From Planctomycetota bacterium (GTDB taxonomy: Bacteria > Planctomycetota > UBA1135 > UBA2386), in assembly GCA_020425885.1 (NCBI GenBank), contig JAGQRA010000547.1, positions 1-5,901 of the forward strand: 5,901 bases of DNA, given 5' to 3'. Positions within the stretch are counted from its first letter, which is position 1. The number at the start of each line of letters is the position of its first letter. The translations under genes and the position numbers were made by a program. This document shows positions 1 to 5,901 of the stretch, piece after piece. The notes under the pieces are model-generated. The model was given only the letters and a program-made list of their open reading frames with translations. It was not told the origin of the DNA and did no database searches.

Positions 1-524
<524 letters not shown>

Positions 525-1172
525 CTAGATCGAGTTGAGGTTCTTCAGTTCGACCTTGGTGCCGAACTCGGTCGTGCCATGCGGCATCAGCGAGATGTTG
601 GCATCGCAACGCATCGAGCCCAGCTCCATGTCGCAGTCGCTGACGCCGGCGAAACGCAGGATCTCGCGCAGATTGGTCAGGAAGGCGTGGGCCTCGGCCG
701 GGTCGCGCAGGTCCGGTTCGGACACGATCTCGATCAACGGCACGCCGGCGCGATTGAGGTCGACGAGGGTGCCGGCGTCGGTGTGGGTCAGCTTGCCGGC
801 ATCTTCCTCGAGGTGGATCCGATGCAGGCGACAGCTGCGGTCGCCGTCGAGCATCACCTGGCCTCCGCGGCAGAACGGTTGTTCGAACTGGCTGATCTGG
901 TAGCCCTTCGGCAGGTCCGGGTAGAAGTAGTTCTTGCGCGCGAATTGCGACCGCGGCTGCACCGCGCCCTCGAGCGCGAGCGCGGCGCGCACCGCCAGCG
1001 CCACGGCCTGGCCGTTGGGACGCGGCAGCACGCCGGGCAGGCCGAGATCGATCTCGTGCACGCGGGTGTTGGGGTCGCCGAGCGAGTCGACCGGGGCCGG
1101 CGAGAACAGCTTGCTCCGGGTCGCCAGCTGGACGTGGACCTCGAGGCCGATCACGGTGGTGTAGGCGATCAC
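525..1172 (-). CDS. gatB: Aspartyl/glutamyl-tRNA(Asn/Gln) amidotransferase subunit B, N-terminal part ending at an in-frame TAG
   Basis: GatB binds the mischarged tRNA and carries the kinase/transamidase site that activates Glu-tRNA(Gln) or Asp-tRNA(Asn), using ammonia made by GatA. The reading is 215 codons plus TAG at 527-525. It starts with IAYTTVIGLEVHVQL (the family's VIGLEVH start), then FARKNYFYPDLPKGYQISQ near residues 78-96, HLEEDAGK near 120, LVDLNRAGVPLIEIVSEPDL (the GatB signature) at about 137-155, and VELKNLNSI just before the stop. Family members run to about 475 residues, so this part holds only the catalytic cradle and lacks the helical and tail domains. I chose the GTG start at 1172-1170 because it overlaps the gatA stop (GTGA), has a GGAGG 8 nt upstream, and puts VIGLEVH at the usual distance from the N-terminus. 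An upstream in-frame ATG at 1304 lies inside gatA and would add unrelated sequence. The stop replaces a position that is normally arginine, and the frame continues without a shift. Confidence 0.9.
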   Translation of the reverse strand: MIAYTTVIGLEVHVQLATRSKLFSPAPVDSLGDPNTRVHEIDLGLPGVLPRPNGQAVALAVRAALALEGAVQPRSQFARKNYFYPDLPKGYQISQFEQPFCRGGQVMLDGDRSCRLHRIHLEEDAGKLTHTDAGTLVDLNRAGVPLIEIVSEPDLRDPAEAHAFLTNLREILRFAGVSDCDMELGSMRCDANISLMPHGTTEFGTKVELKNLNSI

Positions 1173-2629
1173 GGCAGTGGCCTCCGCAGATGGTGGTCGG
1201 TGGCCCGCTGGTAGCAGGCTGCCGTGGCCAGCAGCAGATCGTCGCCGTGTTCGGGCGCCATCAGCTGCATCCCGATCGGCAGGCCCGACTCGTGCGGCGC
1301 GCACGGCAGCGACAGCGCCGGGATGCCGGCGAGGCTGGCCGGTACGGTGAGGGCATCGCAGAGGTACATCGCCAACGGGTCGTCGATGCGGCTGCCGCGC
1401 GCGAACGGCGGCACCGGCGAGGTCGGGCTGAGCAGGAGATCAACCTCCTCGAAGGCGCGGGCAAAGTCCCGACGCAGCAGGTCGCGGGCACGGCTCGCCC
1501 TACCATAGAACTCGTCCTGGTAGCCGTCGCGCAGCGCGAAGGTGCCGAGCAGGATGCGCAGCTGGACCTCGTCGCCGAAGCCCGAGGTCCGCGTCGCCGT
1601 CATCATGGCCTCGACACGGCCAGCGCCTGATCGCCGTCTGCCGAAGCGGACGCCATCGTAACGGGCGAGGTTGGACGAGGCCTCGGCCGTGGCCACGAGG
1701 TAGTAGATCGGCACGGCATGTTCGACCATGGGCAGCGAACACTCGAGGATCTCGGCGCCGAGCGCGCGCAGCTCGTCCGCAGCCTGCTGCAGCGAAGCCA
1801 CGATCGCGGCATCGACGCCGTGACCGACCAGTTCCCCGGGCAGGCCGATGCGCAGGCCGGTGAGGTCGCGCCGCGGCTCCGGGATCGGGCCGGGGGGCGA
1901 GGCGATGCTGGTCGGATCGCGTTCGTCGAGACCTTGCACGACCGTGAGCCAGAGGGCGAGGTCTTCCGCCGTGCGGGCGCAGGCGCCGACGCAATCGAGC
2001 GAGCTGGCGTAGCTGATCAGGCCATAGCGGCTGACGCGGCCGTAGGTCGGCTTGAGACCGGTGATGCCGCAGAACGCCGCGGGCTGGCGCACCGAGCCGC
2101 CGGTATCGCTGCCGAGTGCGATCGGGCACAGGTCGGCGGCGACCGCGGCGGCCGATCCGCCACTGCTGCCGCCCGGCACGAGACTCGCGTCCCAGGGGTT
2201 CGCCGTCGGACCGAAGGCCGAGTTCTCGGTCGTGCTGCCCATGCCGAACTCGTCGAGGTTGGTGCGGCCGAGTGGCACGGCGCCGGCGCGCTCGAGGAGC
2301 TCGAGCACCGTCGAGGTGTAGGGCGACACGTATGGCTCGAGCAGGCGGCTGCCGGCTGTCGTCTGCTCACCGCGGCGAACGATGTTGTCCTTCCATGCGA
2401 TCGGTACGCCGGCGAGTGGGCCGAGTTCGCGGCCGGCGCGGCGGTCGGCGTCGACGGCTTCCGCGGCCTGCATCACCGCGTCGGGCCTCACGCCGAGGAA
2501 GGCGTGGAGCTCGGCGTCGCGATCGCGGATGCGCGCGAGGAAGCAGCTAGCCACTTCGGCGGCAGTCAATTCTCCGGTGCGGACCGCAGCGGCGATCCAC
2601 GTGGCCGAGCGTTGCCAGAGGTCGGTCAT
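1169..2629 (-). CDS. gatA: Aspartyl/glutamyl-tRNA(Asn/Gln) amidotransferase subunit A (amidase)
   Basis: GatA hydrolyses glutamine (or asparagine) and passes the ammonia through a tunnel to GatB in the cytoplasmic GatCAB complex. The 486-residue product has the normal family length and a complete amidase-signature core. Lys80 is in VPIAWKDN, the cis-serine Ser155 is in VPGGSSGGSAAAVAA, and the nucleophile Ser179 is in ALGSDTGGSVRQPAAFCG. These fit the Lys-Ser-Ser triad of known GatA enzymes almost residue for residue. FGMGSTTENSAFGPTANPWD precedes the serine loop, GLKPTYGRVSRYGLISYASS follows it, and LPIGMQLMAP near the C-terminus is also typical. A tryptophan stands before the catalytic lysine where isoleucine is more common, which should be harmless. 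The ATG at 2629 overlaps the gatC TGA (ATGA), with no strong Shine-Dalgarno, so translation is probably coupled to gatC. The TGA at 1171-1169 overlaps the gatB GTG. It looks intact and functional. Confidence 0.97.
   Translation of the reverse strand: MTDLWQRSATWIAAAVRTGELTAAEVASCFLARIRDRDAELHAFLGVRPDAVMQAAEAVDADRRAGRELGPLAGVPIAWKDNIVRRGEQTTAGSRLLEPYVSPYTSTVLELLERAGAVPLGRTNLDEFGMGSTTENSAFGPTANPWDASLVPGGSSGGSAAAVAADLCPIALGSDTGGSVRQPAAFCGITGLKPTYGRVSRYGLISYASSLDCVGACARTAEDLALWLTVVQGLDERDPTSIASPPGPIPEPRRDLTGLRIGLPGELVGHGVDAAIVASLQQAADELRALGAEILECSLPMVEHAVPIYYLVATAEASSNLARYDGVRFGRRRSGAGRVEAMMTATRTSGFGDEVQLRILLGTFALRDGYQDEFYGRASRARDLLRRDFARAFEEVDLLLSPTSPVPPFARGSRIDDPLAMYLCDALTVPASLAGIPALSLPCAPHESGLPIGMQLMAPEHGDDLLLATAACYQRATDHHLRRPLP
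1181..1185 (-). promoter_or_regulatory. Ribosome binding site of gatB
   Basis: The minus strand reads GGAGG, followed by 8 nt and then the GTG at 1172. This near-perfect Shine-Dalgarno inside the end of gatA decides the GTG start of gatB over the longer frame that begins at 1304. Confidence 0.75.
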
Positions 2630-2931
2630 GCGTCGACGACCCGGGGAACCAGGAACATGCTGGCGACCTGCTCGGGGGCATTGCCGAGCGCGGCCTCGAC
2701 CTCGAGAACCGGTCCCGGCTCGTCATCGCGCGGTCGCAGGACGGGCTCCGCAAGCGGAGCGCGCGCGACCCTCCCTTCCTCGCTGGCATCGACGCTGCGC
2801 AGAGCCGCAAATGCGCTGACGATGCGCTGCAGATGCGACAGGACCTCGTCCTCGCGCTCCGCCGGGAGGTGGAGGCGGGCGAGCTCGCAGAGAGTCTTCA
2901 ATTCGGTGCGGTCGATCGCAGGGGCTGGCAT
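2626..2931 (-). CDS. gatC: Aspartyl/glutamyl-tRNA(Asn/Gln) amidotransferase subunit C
   Basis: GatC is the small belt-like subunit that wraps the GatA-GatB interface and stabilises the complex. With the chosen ATG at 2931 the product is 101 residues, close to the usual 95-100. It begins MPAPAIDRTELKTLCELARL, matching the family pattern of a short lead, D-R-x-x-(V/L), then A-x-LARL. A helical segment follows (HLQRIVSAFAALRSVD), then an acidic/proline-rich linker with LRPRDDEP, and a C-terminal part with NAPEQVASMFLVPRVVDA, where NAP...FLVPRVV is the typical ending. An in-frame ATG at 2991 would add 20 residues, but it has no Shine-Dalgarno and the extension is not family-like. The 2931 ATG has AAGGA 7 nt upstream. 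It is the first gene of the gatCAB operon, and its TGA overlaps the gatA ATG. The sequence diverges in the middle, as GatC usually does. Confidence 0.93.
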   Translation of the reverse strand: MPAPAIDRTELKTLCELARLHLPAEREDEVLSHLQRIVSAFAALRSVDASEEGRVARAPLAEPVLRPRDDEPGPVLEVEAALGNAPEQVASMFLVPRVVDA

Positions 2932-2938
2932 CTCGGCA

Positions 2939-2943
2939 TCCTT
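2939..2943 (-). promoter_or_regulatory. Ribosome binding site of gatC
   Basis: The minus strand reads AAGGA, 7 nt before the ATG at 2931. It supports the shorter GatC start over the in-frame ATG at 2991. Confidence 0.6.
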
Positions 2944-3008
2944 GGTGAGCAGGCGGCGATCGGCAATAGGGAACCCCAACTTGATCCTCATCTTGCGTTG
3001 GCATCGAG

Positions 3009-3031
3009 GGATGACACCTCAGCGGATGACA
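3009..3031. repeat. Short direct repeat GGATGACA x2
   Basis: GGATGACA occurs at 3009-3016 and again at 3024-3031, 15 bp start to start, about 80-100 bp upstream of gatC. It could be a paired operator half-site or chance. On the minus strand the units read TGTCATCC, which recalls a Pho-box half-site, but the spacing is not the 11 bp of a Pho box. Confidence 0.4.
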
Positions 3032-3121
3032 GGTCGGTTACCCCCGGGGCAAGGCTGGAGGCGCCCGGCCCCATGAACCGATGCCGGGATCCGGTTGCTC
3101 CCGAGCCGGAGGTGAATGCGC

Positions 3122-3151
3122 TTGGCACCGGTTCGCGGCTTTGGCTACGAT
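3122..3151 (+). promoter_or_regulatory. Candidate sigma70-type promoter for the membrane-protein gene
   Basis: TTGGCA (3122-3127, five of six to TTGACA) is followed by an 18-bp spacer and TACGAT (3146-3151, four of six to TATAAT). It lies about 90 bp upstream of the ATG at 3240. This is a consensus match by eye only. In high-GC genomes such matches arise by chance, so it is a suggestion. Confidence 0.35.
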
Positions 3152-3239
3152 TGTCGTCCGACTCGCCACTCGGCAGGCATGTGCGTCCTGGGTCGGTCAG
3201 CTCAGGAGCCGGATCCCGCCTGTTGGCACCTCCTCAACA

Positions 3240-3785
3240 ATGGACAGTCCTGAACTTGCCGTCGTCGGCTTGACCTGCAACGTGGTCGGGGTCTTCTTCC
3301 TGGCGAACTCGATCCGGTTCCGGGAGCCGCGCAAAGCCCTGGCCGACGCCCTGGGGGTTGGGGTGAAGAGCGTGATGCGGATCCGCGACACCGCGCTCAA
3401 CAACATGCAGGTGATGCTCGGCTTCCTGTTCCTGACCACGGGCTTCCTGCTCCAGGTGGTGGCGCAGTGGAACATGGAGTTGTCGACGCTGATCCTGTGC
3501 GTCGCCATCATCGTCTTCGCCTGCGCGGTCTACGGCATCGGCGCCTACAGCTCGCGGCGGGCGTTCCGCAAATTGCTGCGCGAGTTCTTCCAGAGCGAGG
3601 AGTGGTCGTTCGACGACATGGACCTGACCAAGGAGATCGGTGAGATCCTCGGCGTGCCTCACACCAAGGACATGACGGTGGAGGTCTACGTGCATCGAGT
3701 CCGCCAGGCGCTCGGCGTGCAGCAGCCACAGAAGACCCAGACGCCGAAGGATCGGGCCCGACGGATCGCCTTGCCGGGCCGTTAG
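3240..3785 (+). CDS. Uncharacterised membrane protein with three hydrophobic segments
   Basis: I do not recognise this family. From the ATG at 3240 the product has 181 residues. Hydrophobic stretches at about 5-24 (ELAVVGLTCNVVGVFFLANS), 57-77 (QVMLGFLFLTTGFLLQVVAQ) and 82-103 (STLILCVAIIVFACAVYGIG) look like membrane helices. Between the first and second is a basic stretch with IRFREPRKAL, and a further RRAFRKLLREFF follows the third. The C-terminal ~75 residues are soluble and charged (EEWSFDDMDLTKEIGEILGV, then a segment ending HRVRQALGV) and finish in a basic, glutamine-rich tail. Positive residues flank the third helix on its C-terminal side, suggesting that end is cytoplasmic. The open frame extends back to an ATG at 3081, but those 53 residues do not look like coding sequence and the hydrophobic protein begins naturally at 3240. 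No clear Shine-Dalgarno precedes 3240. The stop is TAG. It is probably a single-gene unit, and nothing in the context fixes its role. Confidence 0.75.
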   Translation: MDSPELAVVGLTCNVVGVFFLANSIRFREPRKALADALGVGVKSVMRIRDTALNNMQVMLGFLFLTTGFLLQVVAQWNMELSTLILCVAIIVFACAVYGIGAYSSRRAFRKLLREFFQSEEWSFDDMDLTKEIGEILGVPHTKDMTVEVYVHRVRQALGVQQPQKTQTPKDRARRIALPGR

Positions 3786-3802
3786 CCCTGGCGTCCGCCC
3801 GC

Positions 3803-3822
3803 CAGCCGGCATCGGCAGGCTG
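3803..3822 (+). terminator. Possible hairpin after the membrane-protein gene
   Basis: CAGCC (3803-3807) pairs with GGCTG (3818-3822). An inner GC/GC pair and one mismatch leave an ATCG loop. It begins 18 nt after the TAG stop. No T-run follows, so it is not a classic intrinsic terminator and may only be RNA structure. Confidence 0.25.
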
Positions 3823-3832
3823 CAGGGTGACA

Positions 3833-3842
3833 CTTCGCGAAG
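3833..3842. other. Perfect 10-bp palindrome CTTCGCGAAG upstream of comF
   Basis: CTTCGCGAAG is its own reverse complement and lies about 115 bp before the chosen comF start. CACAAT at 3856-3861 could be a -10 element, but no properly spaced -35 is visible. The palindrome could be an operator or a small hairpin; there is no direct support for either. Confidence 0.25.
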
Positions 3843-3957
3843 CAGGGCCAGCGGGCACAATGGAGTGCTGGTCGTTGCGGTCGGGCAAGTCGCCGGGTTT
3901 TCGGGCGCAATCGGCCGGGCCCGTTCCATTCCAGGTGTGAAGGACATCCTGAGGCCA

Positions 3958-4662
3958 ATGCGGCGCCCGCTGCGCCAGCTCTCCGAGTCGCTGCTCGATC
4001 TCGTCATGCCTGTTGACTGCGCCGCTTGTGGCGCTCCCGGGGCGAGGCTGTGCCCCCGTTGTCAGGCCGGGCTGCAACGGCGGCGGGGAGGATGTCTGCG
4101 CTGTGGCGAACCGAGTCGCGATGGCCGTCGCTGCGGCGGGGAGCACCGCGATCTTCGCCGGTTGTCCTTCGTCGAGGCGCCGCTGCGGTTCGCCGGCACC
4201 GGAGGGGTGCTGGTCCGGCGTTTCAAGCTCGACGGCGACGCGGCCGCCGGCTGGCTGCTGGCTGGTGCAATGCAGCAGGCCTGGGCGGCGCGGGACCGGA
4301 CCGGGTGGTCCCGAGCCTACCTCGTCTCGGTTCCGCTGCATCCGACCAAATGCCGGCGACGAGGCTTCGACCAGGCCGCATGGTTGGCGCGACGGGTGGC
4401 GCAGCGGCATCGGCTGAGGTTGGCCGCGGGAGTCTTGAGGCGGTCGCGCGCCACACTGGCCCAAGGAGATCCACGGACGATCTCGCGGGAGCGCAACGTC
4501 GAGGGGGTCTTCGAAGTGGTCAGGCCCGGGATCGTCGAGGGTCGCCGCATCCTGCTGGTCGACGATGTCATGACGTCGGGTGCGACCCTGCGCGCCTGTG
4601 CCCGCGCCCTGCACGGGGGCGGGGCGAGGGAGGTGGCAGCCCTGGTTGCCTGCAGGAGCTGA
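3958..4662 (+). CDS. comF: ComF/GntX-family phosphoribosyltransferase-like protein with N-terminal zinc ribbon
   Basis: The product is 234 residues, normal for the family. The N-terminal third holds paired cysteines: C21/C24 (VDCAACGAPGA), C32/C35 (LCPRC), C46/C49 (GGCLRCGE) and C59, expected to bind zinc. The middle has VPLHPTKCRRRGFDQAAWLA at about 125-144, the family's VPLHP..RRGFNQ..LA block, with Asp in place of the usual Asn. Near the C-terminus ILLVDDVMTSGATL (198-211) is a type I phosphoribosyltransferase PRPP loop. ComF proteins take part in DNA uptake during transformation in some bacteria and GntX in others. Many carriers are not known to be competent, so the role here is unproven and no other competence gene is visible. 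The start is uncertain: ATG 3958 is chosen because family similarity begins there, while GTG 3937 or GTG 3865 are in frame upstream. It stands alone, followed by the rRNA promoter region. Confidence 0.9.
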   Translation: MRRPLRQLSESLLDLVMPVDCAACGAPGARLCPRCQAGLQRRRGGCLRCGEPSRDGRRCGGEHRDLRRLSFVEAPLRFAGTGGVLVRRFKLDGDAAAGWLLAGAMQQAWAARDRTGWSRAYLVSVPLHPTKCRRRGFDQAAWLARRVAQRHRLRLAAGVLRRSRATLAQGDPRTISRERNVEGVFEVVRPGIVEGRRILLVDDVMTSGATLRACARALHGGGAREVAALVACRS

Positions 4663-4689
4663 CCGGGAGGCGTGTCTGGCACCGCCCGA

Positions 4690-4706
4690 CCGGCCGGTGC
4701 GGCCGG
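4690..4706 (+). terminator. GC-rich hairpin 27 nt after comF
   Basis: CCGGCCG (4690-4696) and CGGCCGG (4700-4706) form a perfect 7-bp stem with a GTG loop. It lies between comF and the rRNA promoter and could end comF transcription. There is no U-tract after it, so it would be a weak or factor-assisted terminator at best. Confidence 0.35.
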
Positions 4707-4742
4707 ACAGAGGCGTCGGCCGAGAAATCTGCCACCGCGGCC

Positions 4743-4770
4743 TTGACGCAACCCCGCGACTCGCTACCTT
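4743..4770 (+). promoter_or_regulatory. Likely rRNA operon promoter
   Basis: TTGACG (4743-4748) is followed by a 16-bp spacer, TACCTT (4765-4770) and a GC-rich stretch (CTCCCGCC). A near-consensus -35, a short 16-bp spacer and a GC-rich discriminator are known features of strong, stringently controlled rRNA promoters. It lies about 40 bp upstream of the boxA-like element and about 230 bp upstream of mature 16S. The -10 match is poor (three of six), so the exact element is uncertain although the location makes sense. Confidence 0.5.
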
Positions 4771-5002
4771 CTCCCGCCCTTCGCACCGGGCCAGACGCGG
4801 TTCCGGTGTCGATCTTTGACATTCAGGGTGGCCTCGAAAGAAGCGTGTGAGCAGGTGCCGGCGCCGGAAGTGATCCGTGAGGGTCACGGAAGTAGCGATG
4901 ATGCCGAGAGATCGGGATCATGGCTGGCAGTCGGCAGCCATCTTGGATCGGCGCGATCGCGAGATCGAGCCGGTGCAAGAGCGACAAAATGGATGAACAC
5001 TT
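4771..5002 (+). other. 16S rRNA leader (pre-rRNA 5' region)
   Basis: This is the stretch between the putative promoter and the mature 16S 5' end. It contains the boxA-like element, a 6-bp hairpin (CCGTGA/TCACGG with loop GGG, 4875-4889), a 7-bp hairpin (ATGGCTG/CAGCCAT with an 8-nt loop, 4920-4941), and seven GATC sites between 4811 and 4966. The RNase III processing stem that normally encloses 16S cannot be tested because its partner lies beyond the window. No convincing protein gene lies here. Confidence 0.6.
4810..4821 (+). promoter_or_regulatory. boxA-like rRNA antitermination element
   Basis: The sequence CGATCTTTGACA matches nine of twelve positions of the bacterial boxA consensus TGCTCTTTAACA. 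It sits in the leader between the putative promoter and 16S. In known systems boxA RNA recruits NusB-NusE so that RNA polymerase can transcribe the untranslated rRNA operon past Rho. TTTGACA alone could also resemble a -35, but no suitable -10 follows at 16-18 bp. Confidence 0.6.

Positions 5003-5901
<899 letters not shown>

Larger units (their letters stand above)
2932..3239. other. Divergent intergenic region between gatC and the membrane-protein gene
   Basis: These 308 bases separate the leftward gatCAB operon from the rightward membrane-protein gene and should hold both promoters. Open frames cross it on both strands, but their translations look like random high-GC peptide and have no family features. 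It contains an 8-bp direct repeat (GGATGACA at 3009 and 3024), a CCCCGGGG palindrome at 3042-3049, and one acceptable rightward -35/-10 pair at 3122-3151. I could not find a convincing leftward -10/-35 pair for gatC. Confidence 0.6.

Noticed and set aside
3009..3031. Pho box upstream of gatC
   Set aside because: The half-sites resemble TGTCAT but are 15 bp apart, not 11 bp, and gatCAB is not expected to be phosphate-regulated.
1718..3076. 452-codon open frame on the plus strand
   Set aside because: It is antisense to gatA and gatC, which have clear catalytic motifs. The peptide is low-complexity Arg/Ala/Gly sequence.
3122..3140. Sigma54 -24/-12 promoter at TTGGCAC
   Set aside because: The GG and GC dinucleotides do not have the strict 10-base separation, and no TTGC follows at the -12 position.
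3081..3239. N-terminal extension of the membrane protein from ATG 3081
   Set aside because: The 53 added residues are compositionally like non-coding DNA and overlap the best promoter candidate; the hydrophobic protein begins naturally at 3240.
4816..4844. Second rRNA promoter using TTGACA at 4816 as -35
   Set aside because: At a 17-bp spacer the next hexamer is AGAAGC, a poor -10. The sequence fits boxA better.
3508..4887. 459-codon open frame on the minus strand
   Set aside because: It overlaps comF, part of the membrane-protein gene and the rRNA promoter region antisense. The composition (Pro/Arg/Gln-rich) is typical of a GC shadow frame.

Overview
This is a GC-rich window (about two thirds G+C outside the rRNA). 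It carries the end of a minus-strand gatCAB operon, two plus-strand protein genes (a small unknown membrane protein and a ComF-type phosphoribosyltransferase), and the first ~900 nt of a 16S rRNA gene with its promoter and leader. The 16S sequence suggests a member of the Planctomycetota: a 5' segment reading AACGAACGTTGGCGGCG then TGGATGAGGCATGCAAG, GGAGGCTGCAGTCGAGAATC in the 340-360 region, and CGGAATCACTGGGCTTAAAG after the 530 loop. This placement comes from remembered signature strings, not an alignment. A Phycisphaerae-like or another uncultured class is possible.

Layout: positions 1-2931 (minus strand) hold gatC, gatA and gatB. They are chained by 4-base stop/start overlaps (ATGA between gatC and gatA, GTGA between gatA and gatB), so they form one translationally coupled operon. 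Together they encode the amidotransferase that converts Glu-tRNA(Gln) and/or Asp-tRNA(Asn) to the correct amide. gatB runs off the left edge and contains an in-frame TAG at 525-527, with clear GatB protein sequence on both sides in the same frame. That is the most unusual thing in the window. Positions 2932-3239 are a divergent intergenic region. Positions 3240-3785 (plus) encode an unrecognised protein of about 181 residues with three hydrophobic segments. Positions 3958-4662 (plus) encode a ComF/GntX-family protein with cysteine-rich zinc-ribbon motifs and a PRPP-binding loop. Positions 4663-5002 contain a GC-rich hairpin, a plausible rrn promoter with a 16-bp spacer and GC-rich discriminator, a boxA-like antitermination element and a structured leader. 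16S rRNA begins near 5003 and continues beyond the right edge.

Most of the window is housekeeping, and I see no new multi-gene system, mobile element, CRISPR array or tRNA. The points worth following up are the interrupted gatB, the unknown membrane protein, the structured and GATC-rich 16S leader, and probe/primer mismatches in the 16S. Many long open frames lie antisense to gatA, gatB and comF; they are by-products of high GC and are not annotated.
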